Counted from the first letter of the stretch, positions 8,865 through 17,684 are shown. The stretch is 64,000 nt of DNA from Actinoplanes campanulatus (GCF_014647795.1 NZ_BMPW01000012.1:124001-188000); one strand, 5' to 3'. Numbers and translations: made by a program. The notes: a model not told the origin generated them from the letters alone.

Positions 8865-9725
8865 TCAGCCGGAGATCTTGAATTCCGTGGGCGCGCCGAG
8901 CCGGTCCGCGATCCGCTCGGCGTACGCGGTCAGGAAGGTCTGCCGGACGGCGCGGCTCTTCGAGTCGATCAGGTTCATGGCCCGGGCCGCCTGCGCCAGC
9001 AGCGAACCGAACAGCAGCTCGGTGGCGTACAGGCCGGTCACCGGACCGGTGACGTCGACCAGGCCGAACTCCTGCATCCAGACGGCGTGGCAGCCGTTCG
9101 CCGCGGCCACCGCCCGCAGCAGCTGTGCCTTCGGCTGCTCGTACGGGTTGTCCACGGCGATCCGCCGCCCGCCCGTTCGCCCGTCTCCGGTGTTCTCCCG
9201 GAGCAGTTCCTGTGCCGCCAGGGTGCGGGCCTCGGCGATCTCGGCGTCGTCGGTGGCCTCGGCCTCGGCCAGCAGTCCCCGTACCCGGTCCAGCAGTTGC
9301 CGGCCGGGCTCACCGGCCGGCGCCGGGCTGACCGGCCCGACCCGCGGCATCGACGTGAGCAGGCGCAGCACCTGGACCATCGACTCGATGGCGGTGACCC
9401 GGTCGAGACCGTTGCGGTCCGCCCACTCCGGCAGCGGTTCCGGCCCGGTGACGAGCCGGCTGTGCCGGGCGCTGTGCTCTCGCCGTACCGCCCGGACCAT
9501 CTCGGACGTCTGCCATCCGCGCTGTCCGGCCCGCTCGATCTCGCCGTGCAGGGCCGCGAGCAGCCTTCGGTCGACCTCGCGCGAGTCGGCGCTCGCGGCC
9601 AGCCGGAGGCCGGCCCCGGTGCCGAGATCGAGCAGGGTGTCGGTGACCGGCCGCTGGGCCGGGATGCGGGGCCGGCCTGCCGCCAACCGCTTCACCTTGT
9701 GTCGTTTCCGGCTGTTCCAGCCCAC
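8865..9725 (-). CDS. DUF2786 domain protein
   Basis: This encodes 286 residues from GTG 9725, preceded by AAGGTGA about 8 bases upstream. The frame is open to 9983, but the extra N-terminus is low-complexity and improbable. The centre carries the DUF2786 core LLDRVRGLLAEAEATDDAEIAEARTLAAQELL. The last 120 residues form a conserved domain with NGCHAVW, and a stretch running from GLYATELLFGSLLAQAA to a C-terminus of charged helices. DUF2786 proteins are frequent in phages and actinomycete chromosomes and have no defined function. Inference only: a nucleic-acid or peptidase-like role has been suggested for relatives with H.HE-type C-termini, but I do not see such a motif here. Confidence 0.65.
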   Translation of the reverse strand: MGWNSRKRHKVKRLAAGRPRIPAQRPVTDTLLDLGTGAGLRLAASADSREVDRRLLAALHGEIERAGQRGWQTSEMVRAVRREHSARHSRLVTGPEPLPEWADRNGLDRVTAIESMVQVLRLLTSMPRVGPVSPAPAGEPGRQLLDRVRGLLAEAEATDDAEIAEARTLAAQELLRENTGDGRTGGRRIAVDNPYEQPKAQLLRAVAAANGCHAVWMQEFGLVDVTGPVTGLYATELLFGSLLAQAARAMNLIDSKSRAVRQTFLTAYAERIADRLGAPTEFKISG

Positions 9726-10003
9726 GAGTGGTTCACCTTGCTGTCGGAGTCGGGTTTCTCCGGCCACCTCACCATCCGGGGTGGAGGGCCCGCCGGGTTT
9801 CGCGTGGCGTTGCACCCGATCGGGCAGTCCACTACTGATCTGCAACCTCCGGTGGGGGTACCGAACCACCACGGGCCGGTAGACCGGGGGCGGGTACCCC
9901 ATTTGCAACCTTTCTGCATTGGGCCAAACTTTGCAGCACCGAGCACAACCGCCGAATGAGGTGAGGTCACCACCGCAAAGCAACCTGAGAGGCGTGAATC
10001 CCG
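9726..10003. other. Divergent intergenic region upstream of the GH5-like gene
   Basis: This is 278 bases between the DUF2786 gene (minus) and the glycosidase (plus). It contains GGGGTACC at 9855-9862 and its reverse complement GGTACCCC at 9893-9900, separated by 30 bases, and two copies of TGCAACCT (9841-9848, and again about 9904-9911). I see no CebR-type 14-bp palindrome and no recognisable riboswitch. The inverted repeat may be an operator or a stem. Confidence 0.3.
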
Positions 10004-11470
10004 TTGCGCAGCTTCCGTGTCCGAGCCGCTGTCGTCGCCTCTTCCGTTCTGATGATCCTCGGTCTGTCCGCGGTGCCCGCGATGGCCGAGGGACTGACCT
10101 CCACCACCCTGGCCGACCGGCTCGCCGCGGTTGAGTCGGCCAAGTCGATCAACTACTACCCGTCGAACGCCGGCTGGTCGGCGATGTGGACCGGCTTCGA
10201 CGCCGTCCGGATCGACGCCGACCTGGCCAAGGCGGCGGAGCTCGGGGCCGACAACGTCCGGGTGATCGTCTTCCCCTCGGTGTTCGGCTTCCCGGCGCCG
10301 AAGGCGGAGTACACCGAGAAGCTGCGCAAGTTCATCAGCATCGCCGACGCGCACGGGCTCACCGTCAAGGTGACCCTCTTCGACTGGTGGGCCGGCTACT
10401 CCGACGTCGCCGGCAGCGTCGCCTGGGCCAAGGCCGTGCTGGCCCCGTACGCGGGCGACCCGCGGGTCCTCGCCGTCGAGGTGAAGAACGAGATCCAGCC
10501 CGGCGACGCGGCCGCGATGACCTGGGTGAAGCAGTTCATCCCGGCGTTCCGGTCCGCGATCCCGAACCTGCCGCTGACCCTCTCGGTGGACGGTGGCACC
10601 GGCGCGCCCGGCATGGCGCAGATCAAGTCGGCGCTGACCGCCAGCCCGCTCGACTACTACGACTACCACTTCTACGGCAACTCGGAGCGGGCGCTCCCCG
10701 ACATCCGCCAGGCGCAGGCCAACGTCGCCCCGACCCCCGTCGTGATCGGTGAGACCGGCGTCAGCAGCGCGGTCTACAGCGAGGGCGAGCAGGCCATCTA
10801 CCTGGCCCGGGTCTTCCGCGCCGCGACCGAGGCCGGGATCGGCTCGGTGTCGCCGTGGACGCTGAACGACTTCTCGGACGGCGCCATCCCCGCCAACTCG
10901 GTCGTGTCGACGATGCCCGCCCAGTACAAGTTCGGCCTGTTCCGCGCCGACGGCACCCCGAAGCTGGCCGCCACCGTGGTCCGGACCGCCTTCTCCGGCG
11001 TGCCGATGCCGAACAGCCTCCTCAACCTGAGCTTCGAGGCGGCGGAGATCGACTCGCCGTGGCGGAGGACCAACACCGCCGCCGGTACGGCCGTGATCAC
11101 CACCGGGATGGCCCGTACCGGGGTCCTGTCGGCGCGCTTCTCCGGCACCACCCGCACCGCCGGCGGTCTGCCCGGCCTGGTCCTCTCGCCGATCACGCCG
11201 GTGCAGCCCGGCTACCGCTGGCGGGCCGAGGCGTTCGCCCGCGGCGTCAACGCCACCGGCGTCACCGAGATCGCGCTGAGCTGGTTCGACGCGAACGGCA
11301 AGTGGATCAGCCAGAACACCTCGAACCGTCTCCCGGCGGGCAACACCAGCTGGACCAAGCTGGTGGTCGAGACGGTCGCCGCTCCGGCCGGCGCCGCCGC
11401 GGTGCAGCTGCACCTCAAGTCCGGCGACAACACCGGGACCGTGTGGTTCGACGACGCGGCGATCAGCTGA
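10004..11470 (+). CDS. Secreted glycoside hydrolase, family 5-like (cellulase/mannanase superfamily), with C-terminal carbohydrate-binding-type domain
   Basis: This encodes 488 residues with a Sec signal peptide (1 to about 28, ending VPAMAEG). The TIM-barrel domain covers about 35-335. The proton-donor site reads VKNEI (N162, E163, the NE pair of clan A) and the nucleophile site reads VIGETG (E250), both in the expected order and spacing. Residues about 345-488 form a separate jelly-roll-like module (LLNLSFEAAEIDSPWRR ... VWFDDAAIS), as in CBM4/9-type domains. It probably hydrolyses beta-glucan or mannan outside the cell. The TTG start at 10004 was chosen because the signal peptide begins there and GAGAGG lies about 11 bases upstream; the start codon is weak. 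A strong hairpin follows the stop. Confidence 0.8.
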   Translation: MRSFRVRAAVVASSVLMILGLSAVPAMAEGLTSTTLADRLAAVESAKSINYYPSNAGWSAMWTGFDAVRIDADLAKAAELGADNVRVIVFPSVFGFPAPKAEYTEKLRKFISIADAHGLTVKVTLFDWWAGYSDVAGSVAWAKAVLAPYAGDPRVLAVEVKNEIQPGDAAAMTWVKQFIPAFRSAIPNLPLTLSVDGGTGAPGMAQIKSALTASPLDYYDYHFYGNSERALPDIRQAQANVAPTPVVIGETGVSSAVYSEGEQAIYLARVFRAATEAGIGSVSPWTLNDFSDGAIPANSVVSTMPAQYKFGLFRADGTPKLAATVVRTAFSGVPMPNSLLNLSFEAAEIDSPWRRTNTAAGTAVITTGMARTGVLSARFSGTTRTAGGLPGLVLSPITPVQPGYRWRAEAFARGVNATGVTEIALSWFDANGKWISQNTSNRLPAGNTSWTKLVVETVAAPAGAAAVQLHLKSGDNTGTVWFDDAAIS

Positions 11471-11485
11471 CCGATGCGATGCGAT

Positions 11486-11515
11486 GCGAAAGGCGGGCGC
11501 GAGCCCGCCTTTCGC
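11486..11515 (+). terminator. Intrinsic terminator hairpin after the GH5-like gene
   Basis: There is a perfect 13-bp stem, GCGAAAGGCGGGC (11486-11498), a GCGA loop, and the exact complement at 11503-11515. It begins 16 bases after the TGA. No long T-run follows, which is usual for actinobacterial terminators. The bases just before it contain a GATGC triplet repeat without evident meaning. Confidence 0.8.
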
Positions 11516-11635
11516 CGCTTCAGGCGGGCTCCGGGCGTACATCGATCGTGATGCATCCCCCTTTCGGGTCGGCGGAGTCCGGGAGGGCAAGCTAGAGAGA
11601 TGACCCAGCGGGCTCTCTGTAGTGGATGGAGCATC

Positions 11636-12493
11636 ATGACTCGCCGTTGGCATGTGGTCGCCCTGGCCCTGCTCGCCGTGTTCGCCCTGGCCTGCGAGGG
11701 CAGCGGCAACGCCCAGCCGAAGCCGACGAGGACCAGCGCCAAACCGGCCACCGGCTATCCGGCCTCGATGGTGGCGCTCGGCGACTCGATCACCGCGGGG
11801 CTGGGCAGTTGCGCCGTCTATGTGGCGTGCACCCGCAACTCCTGGTCGACCGGGAACAACGCGGCGATCGCCAGCCACTACGACCGGATCCGGGACAAGA
11901 ACCCGAAGATCAAAGGGGAGGCGGACAACCTCGCCGAGCCCGGCGCCGAGGCCGACGCGCTGGCCGGGCAGGCTCGCCGGGCGGTCGACCTCGAGCCCCA
12001 GTACGTGACGATCCTGATCGGCGCCAACGACGCGTGCGCCCGCCGGGTGGAGGACATGACCTCGCCTGCCACCTTCCGTGACGAGATCGGCGCGGGGCTG
12101 ACCCGGCTGAAGAAGGGCCTGCCGAAGACCCGGATCCTGATGGTCAGCATCCCGGACCTGTACCGGCTGTGGCAGGTCGGCCGGGAGAGCGACAAGGCCG
12201 TCGAGGTGTGGAGCCGTGGCGGGATCTGCCCGTCCATGCTGGCCGAGCCCACCTCCACCGCGGCGGCCGACCAGCAGCGGCGGGAGCGGGTCCGGGACCG
12301 GATCGAGGCGTACAACACCGAACTGCGGAAGGCGTGCCGGGCGTACGGCGGCCGGTGCCGCTGGGACGGCGGCGCCGCGCACCGGATCCGGTTCGATCTC
12401 GATCTGGTGAGCGAGTTCGACTACTTCCACCCGAACGCGGACGGCCAGAAGGAATTGGCCGAAGTGGTCTATCCCGGTCGCTTCACATGGTGA
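11636..12493 (+). CDS. SGNH/GDSL hydrolase lipoprotein
   Basis: This encodes 285 residues from ATG 11636, with GGAG 5 bases upstream; the in-frame ATG at 11600 would add a non-hydrophobic extension in front of the signal sequence. The signal peptide ends in the lipobox LAC with Cys20, predicting a membrane-anchored lipoprotein. The SGNH catalytic blocks are present in order: GDSITAG (nucleophile S51), the oxyanion Gly region, GAND (N131), and DYFHPNADG (D262, H265). Paired cysteines suggest disulfides. The family comprises extracellular esterases and lipases; the substrate is unknown. It is probably expressed with its secreted neighbours rather than in an operon, because a terminator precedes it. 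Confidence 0.85.
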   Translation: MTRRWHVVALALLAVFALACEGSGNAQPKPTRTSAKPATGYPASMVALGDSITAGLGSCAVYVACTRNSWSTGNNAAIASHYDRIRDKNPKIKGEADNLAEPGAEADALAGQARRAVDLEPQYVTILIGANDACARRVEDMTSPATFRDEIGAGLTRLKKGLPKTRILMVSIPDLYRLWQVGRESDKAVEVWSRGGICPSMLAEPTSTAAADQQRRERVRDRIEAYNTELRKACRAYGGRCRWDGGAAHRIRFDLDLVSEFDYFHPNADGQKELAEVVYPGRFTW

Positions 12494-12608
12494 TGGCCGT
12501 CACAGTCCGGCAGAATGGCACTCCTTTACCAGCAACGGGTGATTTCCGGACACCGGACGAGGAGATATACAAGCGACAGAGCGGCAGCGAACGACTGAAA
12601 GGAGCCCG

Positions 12609-13298
12609 ATGGCCACCTGGATCCTGGTGCCATGTCTGGGCCAGTTGCGCACCGAGCTGAACCGGATCGCGCCCGGCCGGGACACATCGAGCGACGGCAC
12701 GATCGGTGACGTGGCGCACCAGAGCCGAAGCTCCGACCACAACGACGACGAGGTCGGGAACGTGCCGATCAGAGACGCGGACTCCAAGCACGAGGTGCAC
12801 GCCGTCGACCTCGACGCCGATCTGCGCGAGTCGGACCTGACCATGGAGAAGGTGGTGCAGCACGTCGTGGCCCGCTGTCGCGGCGGCGCCGAGAAACGGC
12901 TGCGCTACGTGATCTACAACCGGCGCATCTGGGAGGCGTCGAACAACTGGCGTCAGCGCTCCTACAGCGGGGACAACGCGCACACCCAGCACGCGCACTT
13001 CTCGTCCTCGTACGAGACACGGTACGAAGCCTCGACCGCATCCTGGCATCTGGAGGACATTCCCGTGGCACTGACCGAAGCGGACAAGAAGTGGTTGGCC
13101 GCCCAGATCGACAAGGCGGCCACCACGGCCGCCGAGCGGGTGTGGAAGACGAAGTGGAACATCAATTTCGAGCCCGGCAGCACGCCGTACCTGGCGGAGG
13201 CCGGCAACATCCTGGCCCACGTCCCCGGTGAGCACGCCCGCGGCGAGGCTCTGCTCAACGAGATCAAGACCGACGTGGAGAAGCTGCTCGCCGAGTGA
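12609..13298 (+). CDS. Peptidase M15-like (endolysin-type carboxypeptidase fold) protein
   Basis: This encodes 229 residues from ATG 12609 behind AAAGGAG. The N-terminal 135 residues show the M15/VanY-like zinc site: SSDH (41-44), H64-AVD67 in the HxxxD arrangement, and a distal QHAHFS (H130). This fold is shared by phage endolysins and bacterial D-Ala-D-Ala carboxypeptidases. Residues about 150-229 are a helical, charged tail, perhaps a binding or oligomerisation segment. No signal peptide is visible, as in phage lysins or relics of phage-derived genes. No other phage gene is nearby, so it appears to be a resident orphan. A bidirectional hairpin sits at its stop. Confidence 0.7.
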   Translation: MATWILVPCLGQLRTELNRIAPGRDTSSDGTIGDVAHQSRSSDHNDDEVGNVPIRDADSKHEVHAVDLDADLRESDLTMEKVVQHVVARCRGGAEKRLRYVIYNRRIWEASNNWRQRSYSGDNAHTQHAHFSSSYETRYEASTASWHLEDIPVALTEADKKWLAAQIDKAATTAAERVWKTKWNINFEPGSTPYLAEAGNILAHVPGEHARGEALLNEIKTDVEKLLAE

Positions 13299-13340
13299 CC
13301 CGTGGCGAAGGGGCCGGTCACCGGCCCCTTCGCCACGGGT
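13298..13340. terminator. Bidirectional terminator between M15-like gene and tetR
   Basis: A 20-bp perfect stem (13298-13317 pairing with 13321-13340) surrounds a 3-base loop. It sits between two convergent genes and includes the last bases of the minus-strand tetR gene. It is one of the strongest hairpins in the window and should stop transcription from both sides. Confidence 0.85.
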
Positions 13341-13929
13341 AGGCGGGGGTGACGCGGTCGCGGATGGTGTCGAGGACCGCCTCCGCGGCCCACGCGGCGG
13401 CGTCGGCGATGTCCCGTCCGTCCATCCCGAACTCGCGGCGGAACGTCACCCAGGTCCCGACCGAGTCGAGATGGGACAGCGCCGCGATGACCGACCGGCG
13501 CTGGGCCGGGTCGAGGGACGGCACCTCGGCGTCCAGCAGTCGCTCGAGCTGCGCCCGGCCGGGCGACGGCGCCGCCCCGCTCACCCCGCGCATCGCCGTC
13601 TCGGCGACGACGTGGGCGAGCTCCGGCCGCGCGTCGTACCGCTGCATCGCCTCGCGGATCGCCAGCGGGACGTCGAAGATCGAGTGCGACTCCTCGCGGG
13701 CGAACAGCGTCGCCTCGATCCAGGCCGCGGTCGCCAGCAGCAGGTCGACGCGGGTCGGATAGTTGCGGAACACCGTGCGCTCGGCGATGCCGGCCCGCCG
13801 CGCGATGACCCGGTACGACACGTCGTCGCTGCCGAGCTCCTCGATCAACTCGGCGTAGGCCGCGAGGATCGCCCCCTGTGTGCCGCTGAGCGCCGGGACC
13901 GCCGTGGATCCGGTCACGGCTGCGCCCAC
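13318..13929 (-). CDS. TetR family regulator (second of the urt-linked pair)
   Basis: This encodes 203 residues. The N-terminal helix-turn-helix reads ELIEELGSDDVSYRVIARRAGIAERTVFRNYPTRVDLL, with the typical Y/F-P-T-R cap of TetR DNA-binding domains. The C-terminal ligand domain is unlike well-known members. It is the last gene of the minus-strand urea-transport operon. Its GTG (13929) lies inside the upstream tetR gene (overlap 16 bp), with GGAAG just upstream. An alternative GTG at 13917 would give a 4-bp GTGA overlap. Either way translation is coupled. It resembles its neighbour in the recognition helix (S/ERT-I/V-Y/F-R-NYPTR), suggesting an ancient duplication. AmtR, the nitrogen regulator of corynebacteria, belongs to the same superfamily, but orthology is not claimed. 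Confidence 0.85.
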   Translation of the reverse strand: MGAAVTGSTAVPALSGTQGAILAAYAELIEELGSDDVSYRVIARRAGIAERTVFRNYPTRVDLLLATAAWIEATLFAREESHSIFDVPLAIREAMQRYDARPELAHVVAETAMRGVSGAAPSPGRAQLERLLDAEVPSLDPAQRRSVIAALSHLDSVGTWVTFRREFGMDGRDIADAAAWAAEAVLDTIRDRVTPAYPWRRGR

Positions 13930-14480
13930 GTCGCTTCCGGCAGCCGCGCGAGCACGGTGCCCACCGCGTGGTCGAACGCGTCGCAGATCTCGCCGGCGTC
14001 CAGATCGAAACCGGTGCGCAGCCGGGCCCAGAACATCGCCGACGAGAAGTAGCGCAGCGACGCCGCGACCCGCAGGCGGTCCCGCCGGTTCAGCGTCGGC
14101 GCCGCCACCTCGAGCATCGCCTCGATCGCCCGGGTGATGTAGGCCGGCTCGGTGTCCAGCGTCGGCGAGATCGCGGACGCCCGGGCGCCGACGTACGCGT
14201 ACGCCGGCAACGTGTCGAACGCCCGGAAGCGCTCGTGCACGGCGGCGCAGAAGTCGGACACGGTCACGAACGACGGCAGCGGGAAACAGGCCTGCTCGAT
14301 CCAGTTCGACAGGGCGGCGAGCAGGTGGGCGCGCGTCGGGTACTGCCGATAGATCGTGCGCTCGGAGATGCCGACCTCGTCGGCGAGGGCGCGATAGGAG
14401 ATGTCGTCGAACGTGCGCTCGCGCAGCAGCACCGCGGCACTCGCGAGAATCGCGGTCGCGGTGTCGACCGGCTCCTCCAT
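13914..14480 (-). CDS. TetR family regulator (first of the urt-linked pair)
   Basis: This encodes 188 residues from ATG 14480-14478, which overlaps the permease stop by one base (TGATG). The N-terminal domain reads LLRERTFDDISYRALADEVGISERTIYRQYPTRAHLL, a clear TetR helix-turn-helix. The regulatory domain begins near residue 60 (WIEQACFPLPSF). Its frame is open far upstream through the permease gene, but those residues are out-of-frame shadow. Location inside the urea/NCS1 operon suggests it senses a nitrogen compound or a breakdown product and controls this operon. The paired arrangement with the next gene suggests a heterodimer or two inputs; this is inference. Confidence 0.85.
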   Translation of the reverse strand: MEEPVDTATAILASAAVLLRERTFDDISYRALADEVGISERTIYRQYPTRAHLLAALSNWIEQACFPLPSFVTVSDFCAAVHERFRAFDTLPAYAYVGARASAISPTLDTEPAYITRAIEAMLEVAAPTLNRRDRLRVAASLRYFSSAMFWARLRTGFDLDAGEICDAFDHAVGTVLARLPEATWAQP

Positions 14481-16207
14481 CACGTCTCCCTCTTTCGGGC
14501 GGCCGCCCAGTGCTGAGGCCCGGTGTCTTCCGGCGGGAGAACGTATCGATCGGAATCGTCGAGCGTGAGCGCCAGCGACGACACGTACAGGATCTCGCCG
14601 TGCGGTCCCCTCTCGGCCGAGGCCAGCATATCCGGCCGCTCGAACAGGTAGCCGGTGACGTGGCAGCGGAACCGCTCGCCCGAGGGGTTGCCGTCGGCGT
14701 CGAAGCGGGGGGAGTCGATGCCGTCGGAGCGGCGCCGCAGGTAGTACCGTCCCCGCGTGGCGAGGGCGGTGACCGGTGTCGCCACGAACGCGATGCCGAT
14801 CGCGATGAGCACCGAGAACGGCGTCACGCCGGCGCCGAACACCCCGGCGAACGCGAGCAGCGACAGCACCGAGGCGAGCCCGACCGACACCAGGCCGACC
14901 GGGTTCCAGTCGTGCAGCATGCCGCGGCGGAACTCGGGGAAACGCGGCGAGATGCGCAGCACCCACTTGTTGATCGCGATGTCGGTGGCGATCGTCACGA
15001 GCCAGGCCATGACGATGTTCGCGTAGAGGCTCAGCACGAAGGAGATGAGGGTGAAGACGTCCAGCATCATCAGCACGTACGCGATCACCAGGTTGAACAG
15101 GACGAAGATCGTGCGTCCCGGATAGTGTTTCGCCAGCCGGGTGAAGACGTTCGACCAGGCGAGCGAGCCCGAGTAGGCATTCGTCACGTTGATCTTCACC
15201 TGGGCGACCACGATGAGCACCAGGGCGAGCACGATCGCGAGCCAGTCGGGGACGAGGGTCTGGTACATCTCCACGAACTGCTTGACAGGCTCGGCCGCCT
15301 GGTGCCCGAGCGCGGGCTCGACCCGGACCAGCAGGTAGACGGCGAGAAACACCCCGATCACCTGCTTGGTGCCGCTGAAGACGACCCAGCCCGGCCCGGC
15401 GAACACGAACGACGTCCACCACGAGCGGGTGTTCGACGGCGTACGCGGCGGCATGGCCCGGATGTAGTCGATCTGCTCGGCCAGCTGCGGGGTGAGGGCG
15501 AAACACACGGCCGCACTCGACACCACGGCGCCGAAGCTGATCGATCCGTCGGAGTCGCCGGTGAACGTCGTGAAGGCGCTCACCACCTCGGGGTCGGAGA
15601 CGAGGATCCACAGCAGCGGCAGCAGGGCGAGGGCCAGCCACAGGGGCGTGGTCCAGAACTGCAGGCGCTCCAGCGCGCGCATGCCGTAGATGACGATCGG
15701 GATCACCACGACGGTCGAGACGAGGTAACCGAGCCACAGCGGCATCCCCGTTGCCACCCGCAGCCCCTGCGCCATGATGGCGCCCTCCAGGGCGAAGAAG
15801 ATGCAGGTGAAGCCGGCGAAGATCACCGTCGTGATGATCGAGCCGTAGTAGCCGAACCCCGAACCACGGGCGATGAGATCGAGGTCGAGGTTGTAGCGCG
15901 CGGCGTAGTAGGCGACCGGCACACCCACGATGACGATGATGACCGACGCGAACACGATGCCGAGCACGGCGTTGGAGGTGCCGTGGTCGATGCCGATGCT
16001 CGCGCCGATCGAGAAGTCGGCCAGGAACGCGATGGACCCCAGGGCGGTCGCGCCGACGGAGGCCGCGCTCCAGCGCCGGAAGGTGCGCGGCACGTAGCGG
16101 AACGCGTAGTCCTCCAGGCTGTCCTCTGCGGCCGCGCGCGCATTGTCCGTCGACACAGGGAAAATTTCGCTGTCCGGTGTTACGACGGCGTTGCGGGCGT
16201 GAGTCAT
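14480..16207 (-). CDS. NCS1 family purine/cytosine/allantoin-type permease
   Basis: This is a 575-aa membrane protein with about 12 hydrophobic segments. The first conserved stretch is RRWSAASVGATALGSIAFLAD; further matches to the NCS1 (nucleobase:cation symporter-1) fold are GSGFGYYGSIITT, AVKINVTNAYSGSLAWSN-like (VAQVKINVTNAYSGSLAW) and PEFRRGMLHDWNPVGL. A hydrophilic C-terminal tail of about 90 residues follows the last helix. NCS1 proteins import cytosine, purines, allantoin, hydantoin or thiamine precursors. ATG 16207 lies 6 bases after the urtE stop, and the stop overlaps the next tetR start. It is therefore part of the urt operon, which suggests a nitrogen-rich substrate whose degradation yields urea. 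Confidence 0.85.
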   Translation of the reverse strand: MTHARNAVVTPDSEIFPVSTDNARAAAEDSLEDYAFRYVPRTFRRWSAASVGATALGSIAFLADFSIGASIGIDHGTSNAVLGIVFASVIIVIVGVPVAYYAARYNLDLDLIARGSGFGYYGSIITTVIFAGFTCIFFALEGAIMAQGLRVATGMPLWLGYLVSTVVVIPIVIYGMRALERLQFWTTPLWLALALLPLLWILVSDPEVVSAFTTFTGDSDGSISFGAVVSSAAVCFALTPQLAEQIDYIRAMPPRTPSNTRSWWTSFVFAGPGWVVFSGTKQVIGVFLAVYLLVRVEPALGHQAAEPVKQFVEMYQTLVPDWLAIVLALVLIVVAQVKINVTNAYSGSLAWSNVFTRLAKHYPGRTIFVLFNLVIAYVLMMLDVFTLISFVLSLYANIVMAWLVTIATDIAINKWVLRISPRFPEFRRGMLHDWNPVGLVSVGLASVLSLLAFAGVFGAGVTPFSVLIAIGIAFVATPVTALATRGRYYLRRRSDGIDSPRFDADGNPSGERFRCHVTGYLFERPDMLASAERGPHGEILYVSSLALTLDDSDRYVLPPEDTGPQHWAAARKRET

Positions 16208-16213
16208 GCCTGC

Positions 16214-16897
16214 TCAGATCGCCATGGCGGCCCGCACCGTGGAGGTGGCCGCCATGCCACCGACGCCGGTCTGTGTGACGAAACCCGAGGCGAGTACGAC
16301 GTAGCGTTCGGCGGCCTGCAGGGCGAAACCGATGTGCTGTTCGACCAGCAGCACGTGCATGCCTTCCTCGGCCAGCTGCATGATGGTCTGCTCGATCTCG
16401 GCGACGATCGTGGGCTGGATGCCCTCGGTGGGTTCGTCGAGGATGAGCAGCCTCGGCTGGGTGATGAGGGCGCGGGCGATCGCGAGCTGCTGGCGCTGCC
16501 CGCCGGAGAGCAGGCCCGCCTTGCGGGTGGCGAACTGCTCCAGGGCGGGGAAGCGGGCCAGCTGCGCGTCGATCAGGGCCTTGCCGTTACGGCGCCCGTC
16601 GGCCACGAGCTGCAGATTCTCCAGCGTGGTGAGCTGGCCGAACGACTGCTGACCCTGCGGCACGTACGCCATACCGCGAGCGACGCGACGGTTGGGGGCG
16701 AGCGACGTGATGTCCTCGCCGTCGAACAACACCCGGCCCTTGGTCGGCTTGATCAGGCCGATCGCGAGACGCAGCAGGGTCGTCTTGCCGGCGCCGTTGT
16801 GGCCGAGCACGGCCACCACCTTGCCGGCCGGCACCGTTACGCCGTGCAGCACCCGCGTGCGCCCGTAACCGGCCTCGATGTCGGTGAGTTCCAGCAT
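16214..16897 (-). CDS. urtE: Urea ABC transporter ATP-binding subunit UrtE
   Basis: This encodes 227 residues with Walker A GHNGAGKT (32-39), the ABC signature LSGGQ, Walker B LLILDEPTEGIQP, and the switch His in LLVEQHIGFA. The sequence pattern GIQPTIVAEIEQTI is typical of UrtE within the branched-chain amino acid type (HAAT) transporters. It hydrolyses ATP at the cytoplasmic face together with UrtD to power urea uptake through UrtBC. The ATG at 16897 is one base after the urtD stop (TGACATG), so translation is coupled, with AGGG upstream inside urtD. Confidence 0.92.
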   Translation of the reverse strand: MLELTDIEAGYGRTRVLHGVTVPAGKVVAVLGHNGAGKTTLLRLAIGLIKPTKGRVLFDGEDITSLAPNRRVARGMAYVPQGQQSFGQLTTLENLQLVADGRRNGKALIDAQLARFPALEQFATRKAGLLSGGQRQQLAIARALITQPRLLILDEPTEGIQPTIVAEIEQTIMQLAEEGMHVLLVEQHIGFALQAAERYVVLASGFVTQTGVGGMAATSTVRAAMAI

Positions 16898-16898
16898 G

Positions 16899-17648
16899 TC
16901 AGCCCTCCGTCATGGCGTCTGCGGTGCCGAGGTAGACCTCCTGCACCCTGGGGTCGGCCTGCACCTCGGCCACCGTGCCCTGGGAGAGCACCCTGCCCTG
17001 GTGCAGCACCGTCACGCGGGTGGCGTAGCGGCGCATGAAGTCCATGTCGTGCTCGACCACGACCACGATCCGCTTTGCCGCGATGCGCTGCAGCAGCTCG
17101 CCGGTCGCGGTGCGCTCGTCCTGGCTCATGCCGGCGACGGGCTCGTCGAGCAGCAGCACCTTCGCGTCCTGTACGAGCAGCATCGCGATCTCCAGCCATT
17201 GTTTCTGGCCGTGCGACAGGATGCCGGCCGGCGTGGCGAGTTCACCGGTGAGCCCGGTCTCCTCCAGCGCCAGCTCGATCGACGGGTCGGTGCCGCGCCG
17301 GGACCGCAGCAGCGAGGTGGAGGAGCGGTGGCGCCCGGCGGCGATGTCGAGGTTCTGCAGCACGGTGAGCTCGTCGAAGACGCTCGCGGTCTGGAACGTG
17401 CGGCCGACCCCGAGGCGGACGATCCTGTGCACCTGCCTGCCGAGCAGTTCCTTCTCGCCGAGCTTCGCCGATCCGGTGCCCTTGACCAGCCCGGTGATGG
17501 CGTCGATGCAGGTCGTCTTGCCGGCGCCGTTCGGGCCGATGAGGAACCGGACCTCGCCGGGGTGCGCGTCGAAGGAGACACCGCCGACCGCGACGAAACC
17601 GGAGAACTCGACACAGAGGTCGGTGACGACCAGTGAGGTCCCCGTCAT
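16899..17648 (-). CDS. urtD: Urea ABC transporter ATP-binding subunit UrtD
   Basis: This encodes 249 residues with Walker A GPNGAGKT, the UrtD-type signature LSHGQKQWLEIAMLL in place of LSGGQ, Walker B VLLLDEPVAGMS, and the following VVVEHDMDF. The LSHGQKQWLEIGM-like signature is diagnostic of UrtD. ATG 17648 has a GAGAGGGGGAA ribosome-binding site about 7 bases upstream. A large hairpin (17685-17725) separates it from urtC, so its expression may differ from the upstream genes. Confidence 0.92.
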   Translation of the reverse strand: MTGTSLVVTDLCVEFSGFVAVGGVSFDAHPGEVRFLIGPNGAGKTTCIDAITGLVKGTGSAKLGEKELLGRQVHRIVRLGVGRTFQTASVFDELTVLQNLDIAAGRHRSSTSLLRSRRGTDPSIELALEETGLTGELATPAGILSHGQKQWLEIAMLLVQDAKVLLLDEPVAGMSQDERTATGELLQRIAAKRIVVVVEHDMDFMRRYATRVTVLHQGRVLSQGTVAEVQADPRVQEVYLGTADAMTEG

Positions 17649-17684
17649 GACTGTTCCCCCTCTCGGGATTCAAGAGCGCGACAG

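Noticed and set aside
9726-10003. Riboswitch or cellulose-repressor site before the GH5-like gene
   Set aside because: No CebR palindrome and no ydaO-type conserved core was found; only a GGGGTACC inverted repeat is left.
11472-11487. GATGC triplicate
   Set aside because: Very short tandem repeat next to a terminator; no structure or function suggested.
14510-17038. 842-codon open frame on the plus strand across urtE and the NCS1 permease
   Set aside because: Shadow of convincingly identified minus-strand genes; no family features.
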